A stretch of 64,000 nt of DNA from contig CAJQKV010000005.1 in the NCBI GenBank assembly GCA_905479015.1, positions 62,001-126,000 on the forward strand. The letters run 5' to 3'. Shown piece by piece: positions 17,668-27,206 of the stretch. The notes under the pieces were generated by a model. The model was not told the DNA's origin. It did no database searches and saw only the letters and a list, made by a program, of their open reading frames with translations. Numbering within the stretch: position 1 is the first letter of the stretch; the number at the start of each line of letters is the position of its first letter. The position numbers were made by a program, and so were the translations under genes. The DNA comes from an uncultured Cyclobacteriaceae bacterium (GTDB lineage: Bacteria; Bacteroidota; Bacteroidia; Cytophagales; Cyclobacteriaceae).

Positions 17668-20229
17668 TTAAGTTTCATTTCTCAAAATAGTTAAAGGCGA
17701 TTGCCGGACGATGGTGCGACTGTTGAGCAGGCCAATACATACGGTGAGGGCAGTGATACCAAAAAAGAATCCCATGATTTCTAATAAGTCGGGCACATAG
17801 GTAAATTCAAAAATGAAATAACCCAATAGACTGGTAAAAACGACGGCTAAAAAGAGGCCTGCCAATGCTCCTAAGCCTCCCAAAAAGAAATATTCAGCTG
17901 CGATGATCTTCCATAATTGGGCCTTAGAGGCCCCCATAGTCCGAAGCAAAACATTTTCGCGCATGCGCTGAAATTTACTCAAGACAATGGCACTGATCAT
18001 CACAATCAATCCCGTCCCGATACTAAATAGGGCCATGAATTGAATGACAAAAGCTACTTTTGACAGGAGATCTTCAAGGGTCTTCAAGATGAGTTCTAAG
18101 TCAATGATGGATACATTGGGATGTTGTCGTACAATGGCTTGCTGGAAGCGGGCAGAAACATCATTTTGATTAATTCGTGTGATGAGTACATGGAACTGGG
18201 GCGCTTGTTCTAAAACTCCAGTGGGAAATAAGACTAAAAAATTGGTTTGCACTCGACGCCAATCTACTTCACGAAAACTACCTATATAGGTTTTTATCAA
18301 TGCTCCTTGTACATTAAAAAGCAATTGATCACCAATGTTAAGGCCTAAGTTTTCGGCATATCCATCGGATATGGAAACAAATATAGAATCATCTGGATTT
18401 TTTAATTTCCCCTGCCATGTTCCTTGAGAGATCGTTTCTGAACTGATCAATGTGTCTCGATAGGTTACGCGATATTCTCGATTAAATGCCCATTTTGGAA
18501 GATCGACAGTGGAGTCGGCGTCGGCTTGATCACGCGTCTGATTATTGATTTCTAACAACCGCATGGTGACGACAGGAACTTCTTGCAGGACCGGAAGGTC
18601 ATATTCTTCAGTCAAGGTCCGAATAGCTTCTTTTTGGTTGGTTTGAATGTCAAAAAGTATGGTATTGGGTCGTTCATTCTTACCACTGATAGATACGCGA
18701 TCTACAAGTAATCCTTGCATGAAATATAACATCGCTAAAAACGCCGTACTCAAACCCAAAGTCGTCACCAAAATCACCGTTTGATTATTGGGTCGATAGA
18801 GGTTTGAAATGCCTTGACGCCATACAAACCCCATCTGCTTGGGCAGGAGTTTTTTAAGTAACGCATTCAGGCCATGGGCAAGGGCGTACAACAAGGCCAA
18901 CGCTGCCAAAAGAATGGATATATTGATCAAAGCATCCAACGCATCTTTAAGTTGCCAAAACATGATCAGATACAAGAAGATTAAAATACTCCCAATGATA
19001 GTGAAAAAGGGCAGATCTAATTTGAGTTTTAAAGATTCATATCCAAAACGAATGGCGGAGAGGGGACTTACTTTTCTCAATCCAATAAGTGACAGTAATC
19101 CAAAGAGAATAGAGGTAACCACACCAATAACCAACCCTGCGATAATCGCAGGCCAATAAATGGTTGGCTGAATATCAAAGGGAATAAATGATTTTGCGAT
19201 TTCTGGCAAGTAAAGATGAATGACGACTCCCAAAAGGCAGCCAATAGATGCACCGATGAGGCCAAAAAAACCCACTTGAATTAAATAAATATTAATGGCT
19301 TCTTTGGCTTGCATACCCATGCAGCGCAAGACAGCTACAATTTGTACTTTACTTTTTATGTATACATAAATTGAGCTTGAAACACCCAAACACCCCAATA
19401 ACAAGGCAGCAAATGCGATCAGTTCCAAAAATGAAGAAAGATCTCTAAAAGCCCTGCCCGTTTGTGCTTTTCTGTCTTCCACATTATCTACGTCATAACC
19501 CGCCTGCTCAAGAATATTTCTTGATTCTTCAAAAACATTGGTCGTATCTATATCAGGATGGAATTGAAAATAAGTGATGTAGTTGATGATACTTCCCTTC
19601 TGGATTAGACCCGTCTCATCTAAATACTTTAGGGGGATATACACTACTGGTGCAACCGATGAACCGACGTCACTTTGTCCAGGAATTTTCTGTATTTTTC
19701 CGACGATTTCAAAGCTGATGTTCCCGACCTTAATGGAATCACCCAATTGAACGCCAAATTGAAGCATCAATTTTTCATCTACTAAGGCTTTTTGCGCGAT
19801 CCGAAAATCTTGTGCGGCCCTGCGGGGCTCTGTTTCTATGTCTCCATAATAAGGGTAGTTACCTTCTAAAGCGCGGATTTGTACCAAACGGGTGCCATCT
19901 GTACTGGGAAACCGAATCATTGAAGCAAAATAAACTTCATTAGATTCATCTTTGCTCAGTCGGGACATTTGGAAAAATAACGAATCAGGTAACTCAGCTT
20001 TACCACGAACAGAAACGTCTGCACCCAGCAAGTTTTTTGCTTGGCCGTCGATTTCATCCATGAGATTTTCTCTAAAAGAAGTGATGCCCACCAGCGCACC
20101 AATACCCAATGAAATAGAAGCGATAAATAGTAATAATTTACCACGACTTTTTCTACTATCTCTCCAGGCCATTTTCCAGGGCCAAGAGCGATCGTATCTG
20201 ATTTTTTTTAATGGAGAATTTTTATGCAC
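17668..20229 (-). CDS. YbbP-like ABC transporter permease (FtsX superfamily)
   Basis: 853 residues starting at GTG 20229; an ATG at 20172 (M-A-W-R-D-S-R-K) is a plausible alternative. One N-terminal membrane helix is followed by a large MacB_PCD-type periplasmic domain, a block of FtsX helices, further central helices, a second periplasmic domain, and a last FtsX block at the C-terminus. This duplicated layout of about ten helices is that of E. coli YbbP. The gene starts 15 bases after its ATPase gene. It probably uses ATP to extract or move lipophilic molecules at the inner membrane; substrate is unknown. Divergent tesA nearby supports the assignment. Confidence 0.88.
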   Translation of the reverse strand: MHKNSPLKKIRYDRSWPWKMAWRDSRKSRGKLLLFIASISLGIGALVGITSFRENLMDEIDGQAKNLLGADVSVRGKAELPDSLFFQMSRLSKDESNEVYFASMIRFPSTDGTRLVQIRALEGNYPYYGDIETEPRRAAQDFRIAQKALVDEKLMLQFGVQLGDSIKVGNISFEIVGKIQKIPGQSDVGSSVAPVVYIPLKYLDETGLIQKGSIINYITYFQFHPDIDTTNVFEESRNILEQAGYDVDNVEDRKAQTGRAFRDLSSFLELIAFAALLLGCLGVSSSIYVYIKSKVQIVAVLRCMGMQAKEAINIYLIQVGFFGLIGASIGCLLGVVIHLYLPEIAKSFIPFDIQPTIYWPAIIAGLVIGVVTSILFGLLSLIGLRKVSPLSAIRFGYESLKLKLDLPFFTIIGSILIFLYLIMFWQLKDALDALINISILLAALALLYALAHGLNALLKKLLPKQMGFVWRQGISNLYRPNNQTVILVTTLGLSTAFLAMLYFMQGLLVDRVSISGKNERPNTILFDIQTNQKEAIRTLTEEYDLPVLQEVPVVTMRLLEINNQTRDQADADSTVDLPKWAFNREYRVTYRDTLISSETISQGTWQGKLKNPDDSIFVSISDGYAENLGLNIGDQLLFNVQGALIKTYIGSFREVDWRRVQTNFLVLFPTGVLEQAPQFHVLITRINQNDVSARFQQAIVRQHPNVSIIDLELILKTLEDLLSKVAFVIQFMALFSIGTGLIVMISAIVLSKFQRMRENVLLRTMGASKAQLWKIIAAEYFFLGGLGALAGLFLAVVFTSLLGYFIFEFTYVPDLLEIMGFFFGITALTVCIGLLNSRTIVRQSPLTILRNET

Positions 20230-20244
20230 GGTTTAAAGCCTGTC

Positions 20245-20913
20245 TTAATGAATGATGGTTCCCCCTTTGATTTTGATAATTTGATGGGTCTTTTGAGCAA
20301 GCTCTAAGTCATGGGTGACGATGATCAATGTCGTTCCTTTTTCTTTGTTAATTTCAAAAAGTAAGGCCTCAATAGATTTTCCTGTTTCTTCATCTAGGTT
20401 TCCCGTGGGCTCATCGGCAAAAAGGATTTCAGGATTGTTTGAAAAGGCTCTGGCAATGGCGACGCGTTGCTGTTCACCTCCAGATAGTTGCGAGGGGTAA
20501 TGATTTTTACGGGCACCTAAACCGACTCTTTCGAGCAAGGCAATAGAGGGTTCCATGGTGTTTTTTACACCGCGAAGCTCTAAGGGAACCTGGACATTTT
20601 CAAGGGCTGTTAAGGTAGGGATCAATTGAAAATTTTGGAAAACAAAACCAATATTTTGATTGCGAACTTGGGCCAATTCATCTTCATTAAGCTCATTGAG
20701 TGAGATATGGTTCAAGATAATTTCTCCTTCTGTCACACGATCTAACCCGGCACAAAGACCAAGTAATGTCGTTTTCCCGCTACCAGAGGGGCCAATAATT
20801 GCTACAGACTCACCTTTGAGGACAGAAAAATTAATATCCTTGAGTACTGTGAGAGCATTGGTTTTAGAGCCATATACTTTAGATAAGCTCTTAACTTTTA
20901 GAATTTCAGACAT
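20245..20913 (-). CDS. YbbA-like ABC transporter ATP-binding protein
   Basis: 222 residues, the MacB/LolD/YbbA class of small ATPases. Walker A GPSGSGKTTLL, Q-loop FVFQNFQLIPTLTALEN, signature LSGGEQQRVAIARA, Walker B EILFADEPTGNLD and the H-loop histidine in IIVTHDLEL are all intact. It energises the permease encoded immediately downstream. First gene of a leftward two-gene operon, divergent from the tesA-like gene. Confidence 0.93.
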   Translation of the reverse strand: MSEILKVKSLSKVYGSKTNALTVLKDINFSVLKGESVAIIGPSGSGKTTLLGLCAGLDRVTEGEIILNHISLNELNEDELAQVRNQNIGFVFQNFQLIPTLTALENVQVPLELRGVKNTMEPSIALLERVGLGARKNHYPSQLSGGEQQRVAIARAFSNNPEILFADEPTGNLDEETGKSIEALLFEINKEKGTTLIIVTHDLELAQKTHQIIKIKGGTIIH

Positions 20914-21076
20914 GTCCTACAATAATAAATCAGCGAGGCTTATATAAGAGGTTAAAAAAGGTTAAAGTTCCTTTTTTATTTTAAAAGGTCCTTTAGCAGA
21001 TTCAGATCTTTAAATGCCCCCTTTTGAATATTAATGCTTTGACTTGTCTAATTTACAACTTAATCAAGACGAAATC

Positions 21077-21754
21077 ATGAGATTTTTAATGGGTTTCCTA
21101 GTACTTTTATGGGTAGGTTGTCAGGTTCCAAAAAAAGAAAAATCGGGCCCTACTTTGCCGGAAAAAGGGGTCGCAGAATCCTTGCTCCCCTCTCAAAAAA
21201 AGGTCATTTTATTTTTTGGGAATAGTATTACTGCGGGTTATCAATTAGATATGAATCAGGCATTTCCGGCCATAATTCAGCAAAAAATAGATTCTTTGGG
21301 CTTAAGCTATCAGGTAATTAATGCCGGATTAAGTGGAGAGACCACTGCCAGTGGTAAGAATAGGATAGATTGGGTGCTGCGAACCGTACCCGATATTTTT
21401 ATTTTGGAATTAGGGGCGAATGATGGTCTTAGGGGGCTCCCATTAAAAGAGACTCCCAAAAATCTACAAGTCATCATTGATAAAGTAAAATTGATTAACC
21501 CTGAGGTGAAAATCGTCATTACTGGAATGGAAGTTCCTCCAAATTTAGGGGAAGCCTATACCCGCCAGTTTCGTAATATTTTTCCAACACTTGCCAAAAA
21601 TAATGCGGCAGTGCTGATCCCTTTTTTACTTGTGGATGTTGCAGGCCGGCCTAGTTTGAACTTACCTGACGGCATTCACCCTACTCCAGAAGGCCACCTT
21701 TTAATAGCTGAATTGGTCTGGGAAACGTTGTTGCCACTTTTAGAATTGAATTGA
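21077..21754 (+). CDS. GDSL/SGNH arylesterase, TesA-like lipoprotein
   Basis: 225 residues from the ATG at 21077; the in-frame TTG at 21044 is ignored because MRFLMGFLVLLWVGC gives a clean lipobox (Cys15). Block I is FFGNSITAGY (usual GDSL Asp is Asn, nucleophile Ser retained), block III is GANDGLRG and block V is PDGIHPTPEGH, giving the Ser-Asp-His triad. It should hydrolyse acyl esters or thioesters in the envelope. A possible promoter has TTTG (about 21018-21022) and TAATTTAC (about 21049-21056). It lies divergently beside ybbA-ybbP-like genes as in E. coli, and overlaps the following symporter start by one base. Confidence 0.88.
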   Translation: MRFLMGFLVLLWVGCQVPKKEKSGPTLPEKGVAESLLPSQKKVILFFGNSITAGYQLDMNQAFPAIIQQKIDSLGLSYQVINAGLSGETTASGKNRIDWVLRTVPDIFILELGANDGLRGLPLKETPKNLQVIIDKVKLINPEVKIVITGMEVPPNLGEAYTRQFRNIFPTLAKNNAAVLIPFLLVDVAGRPSLNLPDGIHPTPEGHLLIAELVWETLLPLLELN

Positions 21755-23115
21755 TGATCATAGAACAGATCGAATATTTTTTTATTCAAGGCGCTAACTT
21801 TGTGTGGGGCTTGCCGCTGCTCATCCTTTTGTTGGGAGGAGGATTTTTCTTCATGATGTATTCAAGGTTGCTCCCTTTTAAATACCTAAGACATGCTTTG
21901 GAGGTGTTGACGGGAAAATATGATCAGGCCCATGATGTAGGAGAGATCAGTCATTTTCAGGCTTTGGCGAGTCATTTGGCGGCGACCATTGGTATGGGAA
22001 ATATCAGTGGTGTAGCTGTGGCCATAGCGACAGGCGGCCCAGGGGCCATTTTTTGGATGTGGATCAGTGCTATTTTTGGTATGTCTACTAAATTTTTCAC
22101 GTGTACTCTGGCGGTTATGTATCGGGGAAAAGACTCCAATGGAGATTTACAGGGGGGTCCCATGTACGTCATTAGCGAGGGAATGGGTGAAAAATGGCGT
22201 CCATTGGCCATATTTTTCTGTGTGGCAGGCTTTTTCGGTGCCACACCCATTTTTCAAGCCAATCAAATCATAGCTGCAGCCAATGAGATTGTATTTCAAC
22301 CCGCTGGAATAGAAGCTTCTTTATCTGGAGACTTGGTTATGGGACTGGTTCTGACTCTTTTAACAGGCATTGTTATTTTTGGCGGGATACAGCGGATCGG
22401 TCTTTGGGCAGCACGTTTGGTGCCAGCGATGGTCATACTCTATTTAATCAGTGTAGGCTGCATCCTTTTTTTAAATGCATCAAATATTATTCCCTCCTTA
22501 TTGTTAATCATAGAGGATGCCTTTTCAGCAAATGCTGTATTGGGGGGTGCGGTTGGGGCTATTATTTTGGCTGGGGCGCGCCGAGCGGCATTTTCTAATG
22601 AGGCAGGTATCGGTACGGCTCCGATGATGCACGGCGCTACCAAAACGGAAGAACCGATCAGGGAGGGACTTGTGGCCATGCTGGGGCCTGCCATCGATAC
22701 TTTATTGGTTTGCACCTTAACGGGTTTATGTATCCTAACGACCGGAGTTTGGGAATCTAGTGAATTGAGTGGGATTGCCTTGACGGTAGAAGCTTTTCGG
22801 ACAAGTCTCCCTTTGGTGGGCTCCTATATTTTGGCACTTTGTGTGTTGGTATTTGGATTTACAACTATTGTAGGATTGTCTTATTATGGCCGTAAATGCT
22901 TGTCTTTTATCATAGGGGCTAAATACGGATGGTATTTTAATTATTGGTATGTAGGAATCATTATTGTGGGTTCAGTAGCTACATTGGGTGCGGTCGTGAG
23001 TTTGGTTGATATGGCTTATGGCTTGATGGCCTTTCCCACCATGATTTCTGCGGTGATATTGGCACCTAAAGTGATGAAAGCGGCTAACATTTATTTCAAA
23101 AAGATTGAAAATTAG
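21754..23115 (+). CDS. AGCS family sodium:alanine/glycine symporter
   Basis: 453 residues from the ATG at 21754, which overlaps the esterase stop. About 11 membrane helices. The family signature GGPGAIFWMWISAIFGMSTK is complete, and the NISGVAVAIATGG and NEAGIGTAPMMHGA segments are typical. Imports small neutral amino acids (alanine or glycine) with Na+ (sometimes H+) across the inner membrane. Coupling to the GDSL esterase is unusual for this family and may only reflect a shared transcript. Confidence 0.92.
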   Translation: MIIEQIEYFFIQGANFVWGLPLLILLLGGGFFFMMYSRLLPFKYLRHALEVLTGKYDQAHDVGEISHFQALASHLAATIGMGNISGVAVAIATGGPGAIFWMWISAIFGMSTKFFTCTLAVMYRGKDSNGDLQGGPMYVISEGMGEKWRPLAIFFCVAGFFGATPIFQANQIIAAANEIVFQPAGIEASLSGDLVMGLVLTLLTGIVIFGGIQRIGLWAARLVPAMVILYLISVGCILFLNASNIIPSLLLIIEDAFSANAVLGGAVGAIILAGARRAAFSNEAGIGTAPMMHGATKTEEPIREGLVAMLGPAIDTLLVCTLTGLCILTTGVWESSELSGIALTVEAFRTSLPLVGSYILALCVLVFGFTTIVGLSYYGRKCLSFIIGAKYGWYFNYWYVGIIIVGSVATLGAVVSLVDMAYGLMAFPTMISAVILAPKVMKAANIYFKKIEN

Positions 23116-23200
23116 GTGCTATTTATGTTTTTATTCTGTTTTTCGGATCTCAATCACAGGGATTGACTTGAGCATAGTTATTTAAAAAAGGATAACTCTA

Positions 23201-23208
23201 TATATTTG
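23201..23208 (+). promoter_or_regulatory. Candidate -7 promoter box TATATTTG for trkAH
   Basis: Exact TAnnTTTG match 25 bases before the trkA ATG, within the 118-base gap after the symporter. No convincing -33 TTTG lies at 17-23 bases upstream. Likely drives trkA-trkH-lgt. Confidence 0.5.
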
Positions 23209-23233
23209 CAGGGGCCATGAGGTTAAAAAATAC

Positions 23234-24574
23234 ATGAGAATAGTTATTGCAGGTGCAGGTGAACTTGGATTTCACTTAGCCAAATTACTCGCAATAGAAG
23301 AGCAAGACATTACACTCATTGATGAGGATGACAGTGTTTTGGATCAAGCGAGAAACCAATTTGATGTGGTCACTGTCGTGGGTAGTGCGACGTCCATTAG
23401 TGTTCTCACTGAAGCCAATATTTCTAAAACAGATTTATTGATTGCCGTTACTTCTGATCAAGAAACCAATATCGCTGCCGCGATCATTGGTAAAAAATTG
23501 GGTGCTAAGAGGACCATTGCTCGAATTTCCAATATTGAATTTTTAAAGAAAAAAGAGCTTCTCAACTTGAAAGATGTGGGTATTGATGAACTCATTTCTC
23601 CAGAGTTATTGGCGGCGCTGGAGATCAAGAGATTGTTAAAAAAGACGGCATTAACAGATACTTTCGAATTTGATAAAGGCATTTTGTCTTTAGTGGGGAT
23701 TACCATTGATGAGGAATCTCAATTCCTCAATAAAACTCTTACCGAAACGGCCTATATGGCTTCAAATCATGATTTTACCACGGTAGCTTTGCTCAGAGAT
23801 AATGAGACGATTATTCCGCATGGTGAAAATAAATTCAAGAAAGATGACCATGCTTATTTTATTGCTGAGCCGACGGGGATTGATCAAATTTTACAACTTT
23901 CCGGTAAAGTTAAATCTGAGGTCAAACATTTAATGATTTTAGGAGGAAGTAAGATTGGCATCAATACGGCCCGGGAGCTGAAGAAAAAATATAAAATCAA
24001 GCTCATTGAAGAAGACAAAGAAAAATGTTTTCGCCTAGCAGAAGAACTCCCCGATACCATGATCATCAACGGAGATGGAAGGGATTTAAAATTACTAAAA
24101 GAGGAAGGTATTGATAGCATGGATGCGTTTATTGCTGTAACGGGTAATTCCGAAACCAATATCATTTCTTCATTGGTGGCCAAGGATGCCGGTGTTAAGA
24201 AAACCATAGCCTTGGTTGAAAACATTGATTATATTCATTTATCTCAAAGCATCGGCGTAGATACGATGATCAACAAAAAACTTATTGCCGCTAATTTTAT
24301 TTTTAGGCACATACGAAAAGGAGAGGTAGTCAATATCACCAGTGTGCATGGAGTGGATGCAGAAGTACTCGAATTCGAAGTTAAAGAAGGGGCAAAGATT
24401 TTGCTTGATGAATTACGCAATTTAGATTTCCCACGGACAGCGGTAATCGGAGGGGTTATCAGAAAAAATAAGGGTTATACGGTAAGAGGAAACTTTAATT
24501 TTGAATCAGAGGATCGTGTTGTCGTACTATCTAAACCAGAGTGTATCCATGCAGTGGAACATTATTTTAAATAA
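23234..24574 (+). CDS. trkA: Trk potassium uptake regulatory subunit TrkA
   Basis: 446 residues, two tandem RCK units, each a TrkA-N Rossmann domain plus TrkA-C. The first nucleotide loop is IAGAGELGFHLAK and the second is ILGGSKIGINTARELK; acidic ends of beta-2 are seen at LIDEDD and LIEEDKEK. Cytoplasmic ring protein binding NAD(H)/ATP and gating TrkH. Six bases separate it from trkH, so they are co-expressed. Confidence 0.94.
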   Translation: MRIVIAGAGELGFHLAKLLAIEEQDITLIDEDDSVLDQARNQFDVVTVVGSATSISVLTEANISKTDLLIAVTSDQETNIAAAIIGKKLGAKRTIARISNIEFLKKKELLNLKDVGIDELISPELLAALEIKRLLKKTALTDTFEFDKGILSLVGITIDEESQFLNKTLTETAYMASNHDFTTVALLRDNETIIPHGENKFKKDDHAYFIAEPTGIDQILQLSGKVKSEVKHLMILGGSKIGINTARELKKKYKIKLIEEDKEKCFRLAEELPDTMIINGDGRDLKLLKEEGIDSMDAFIAVTGNSETNIISSLVAKDAGVKKTIALVENIDYIHLSQSIGVDTMINKKLIAANFIFRHIRKGEVVNITSVHGVDAEVLEFEVKEGAKILLDELRNLDFPRTAVIGGVIRKNKGYTVRGNFNFESEDRVVVLSKPECIHAVEHYFK

Positions 24575-24580
24575 TTTTTG

Positions 24581-26035
24581 ATGTTTAATTATAAATTAAT
24601 CATTAAAATCATGAGCATTCTTATGGTGCTCAACGGCATTTTCATGTCGATTTGTCTGCCTTTCAGCTGGTATTTTGGAGGTGAAGATTTTGGAGCTCTT
24701 TTAGGATCTGCATTGATTGCCATATCTTTAGGTACAGTCATGTGGCTATTGACACGTAATTCGATTAATAAAGAATTACGTAAACGTGAAGGGTATTTGG
24801 TGGTCACTATTGGCTGGTTGGTAATGTCTTTAATTGGAACGTTGCCTTATATGTTGAGTGGAGAGATCACAAATTTCACAGATGCATTTTTTGAAACTTT
24901 ATCCGGATTTTCTACAACGGGGGCGACGATTTTAGAGGATATTGAATCGGTCAGTAAAGGGATCTTGCTTTGGAGAAGCATGAGTCAATGGATAGGAGGC
25001 ATGGGAATCATTGTGCTTACCGTAGCGATATTGCCTATTTTGGGAATTGGGGGCATGCAGCTTTTTGTAGCAGAAGTCCCTGGGATTTCACCGGATAAAT
25101 TTCAGCCTCGAATCAAAGAAACCGCCAAGAGATTATGGATTATTTATATAGGTTTTACGGGATTAGAATTGATTTTCCTGATGGTGGGAGATATGACTTT
25201 TTTTGATGCCTTAAACCATAGTTTAACGACTATGGCTAGCGGAGGGTTTTCAACGAAAAATAGCAGTATTGCCTATTATGATTCGGCGTATATAGATTTT
25301 ATTATTGTGATGTTCATGTTTTTAGCGGGAACTAATTTCACCATGATTTATTTTGGTCTACATGGCAAGCTCAAAAAAGTTTTTCAGAATCAAGAGTTTA
25401 GAGCCTATGGTGGTTTTTGTTTGGTTATTACGATATTTTGTACGCTAGGGATCTGGATGAATGGAGATGAAAATTTAATAGATTCTTTTAGATATAGTAT
25501 TTTTCAGGTTATTTCAGTCATCACGACTACTGGATATATCACAAAGGATTATACGGCTTGGACACCTTTATTGACCATGCTTTTTCTCTTTCTCATGTTT
25601 GTGGGTGCTTCTGCAGGGTCAACGGCTGGGGGGATCAAAATAATCAGACATTTAATTTTAGTAAAGAATAGCTTTTTGGAATTTAACAGACAAATTCATC
25701 CATCAGCCATATTGCCTTTGCGGCTCAATGGGAAGACTGTAAATGGTGAAATTACTTTTCAAATTCTTGCTTTTGTCATGTTATATCTGACCATTTTTGC
25801 TTTAGGTTCCTTGGGAATGGCCTTGTTAGGCGTAGACTTGGTGACCGCTATGGGTGCGGCCGCATCCTGTCTAGGCAATATAGGGCCTGGGATCGGATCC
25901 GTCGGGCCCGTTGCTAATTTTGCGCATATGCCTACCGTTGGAAAATGGATACTTTCTTTGTTGATGTTATTGGGTAGATTAGAGCTTTTTACCGTGTTGA
26001 TATTATTTACCCCATTTTTTTGGAGAAAAACATAG
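24581..26035 (+). CDS. trkH: Trk potassium uptake channel TrkH
   Basis: 484 residues from the ATG at 24581. Polytopic membrane protein with the four pore-loop repeats of the TrkH/KtrB superfamily: GFSTTGATIL, GGFSTKNS, TTTGYITKDY and CLGNIGPGIGSVG; the conserved selectivity glycines are all present. It moves K+ into the cell together with the TrkA ring. The gene ends two bases before the lgt ATG. Confidence 0.94.
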   Translation: MFNYKLIIKIMSILMVLNGIFMSICLPFSWYFGGEDFGALLGSALIAISLGTVMWLLTRNSINKELRKREGYLVVTIGWLVMSLIGTLPYMLSGEITNFTDAFFETLSGFSTTGATILEDIESVSKGILLWRSMSQWIGGMGIIVLTVAILPILGIGGMQLFVAEVPGISPDKFQPRIKETAKRLWIIYIGFTGLELIFLMVGDMTFFDALNHSLTTMASGGFSTKNSSIAYYDSAYIDFIIVMFMFLAGTNFTMIYFGLHGKLKKVFQNQEFRAYGGFCLVITIFCTLGIWMNGDENLIDSFRYSIFQVISVITTTGYITKDYTAWTPLLTMLFLFLMFVGASAGSTAGGIKIIRHLILVKNSFLEFNRQIHPSAILPLRLNGKTVNGEITFQILAFVMLYLTIFALGSLGMALLGVDLVTAMGAAASCLGNIGPGIGSVGPVANFAHMPTVGKWILSLLMLLGRLELFTVLILFTPFFWRKT

Positions 26036-26037
26036 TT

Positions 26038-27204
26038 ATGATTTCGTTGGAATATATAATTTGGAGTCCTGATCCCGTCATTTTTAAAATTCCTTTATCC
26101 TTTTTGGGTTTACCAGATCGTCCGATTGTGTGGTATGGTTTATTGTTTGCGATGGGGTTTATCATCGGTCAACAAATTTCTTATAGAATTTTCAAGGCAG
26201 AGGGTCATTCTGAAAAAGACGTAGATACCTTGACCACGTTCATGGTCATTGCCACGATATTGGGTGCTAGACTGGGACATTGCCTTTTTTATAATCCCAG
26301 TTATTACTTATCGGATCCTATTGAGATTTTGAAAATTTGGGAGGGAGGCTTGGCCAGTCATGGGGGTGCGATTGGAATATTTGTGGCTCTCTGGCTTTAT
26401 GCCAATTACGACATCAGATCGAAATGGATTTTTGTTATTCCTACAAGTTTTTCTGTAAAAAAGCGAAAAAAAGAGGGTCAAAGTTATTTATGGGTATTGG
26501 ATAGGGTGGCCATTGTAGTGGCCATTACCGGAGCACTTATTCGAACCGGTAATTTCATGAATTCGGAAATGGAGGGTGTAAAAACAGGAACAGATTTCGG
26601 CGTGGTGTATGCCAGGGCAACTGAGGGGGTATTGAATTTTGATGAAAAGATGATTGAAGAAGTGGTTTTCGAGGAAGGCACCTATGATCCTACGCGCCCA
26701 GGTTATTTACCCATGAAAGCGGTAGTGAAATTGAAATCAGGTGTCCAAGTAGATCAAGCAATGAAAGGCTTTATAAATGGCCAATTGGCCTATCGTCTAA
26801 ACAATTATCAAGAAGTGGTGGAGCATATTGATTTTGCTGCTTCTGGGCGGGGTCTCAACTATCAAATCATTGATGAAGCTGGAGTTGAGCATATAGAAAT
26901 TAAAGCTACAGGGGTCCTTCGGCATACACCGCAGTTGTATGAAGCTCTAGCTTGTCTAATTATTGCCTTCATTTTATTGGCTTTGTGGAATTACAAAAGA
27001 GCGATACTAAATGATGGTTTAATTTTTAGTGTTTTTATGGTACTTCTTTGGGGGGACCGGTTCTTTAATGAGTTTTTTAAAATGGATCAGGAAGCTTTTG
27101 AGGCGAGCTTACCCATCAATATGGGGCAAATTCTCAGTATACCTTTGATTTTAATAGGTCTGATAGTATTTCTAAAAACGGTACGAAAGAAAGAAGAGGT
27201 CTAA
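26038..27204 (+). CDS. lgt: Prolipoprotein diacylglyceryl transferase
   Basis: 388 residues from the ATG at 26038. Transfers diacylglycerol from phosphatidylglycerol to the lipobox cysteine of prolipoproteins at the inner membrane. Signature features are PIVWYGLLFAMGF, GARLGHCLFYNP, EGGLASHGGAIG, and IRTGNFMNSE for the conserved R-x-G-N-F/N motif, then HTPQLYEAL. Between the last two lies a hydrophilic insertion of roughly 80 residues beyond the usual spacing (about nt 26570-26900); it looks like a periplasmic elaboration. The many lipoproteins in this window are its substrates. It follows trkH by two bases and converges on the next gene. Confidence 0.93.
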   Translation: MISLEYIIWSPDPVIFKIPLSFLGLPDRPIVWYGLLFAMGFIIGQQISYRIFKAEGHSEKDVDTLTTFMVIATILGARLGHCLFYNPSYYLSDPIEILKIWEGGLASHGGAIGIFVALWLYANYDIRSKWIFVIPTSFSVKKRKKEGQSYLWVLDRVAIVVAITGALIRTGNFMNSEMEGVKTGTDFGVVYARATEGVLNFDEKMIEEVVFEEGTYDPTRPGYLPMKAVVKLKSGVQVDQAMKGFINGQLAYRLNNYQEVVEHIDFAASGRGLNYQIIDEAGVEHIEIKATGVLRHTPQLYEALACLIIAFILLALWNYKRAILNDGLIFSVFMVLLWGDRFFNEFFKMDQEAFEASLPINMGQILSIPLILIGLIVFLKTVRKKEEV

Positions 27205-27206
27205 AA

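Noticed and set aside
23884-24225. 113-codon minus-strand frame inside trkA
   Set aside because: Fully contained in an intact TrkA coding region; no start signal or recognisable domain.
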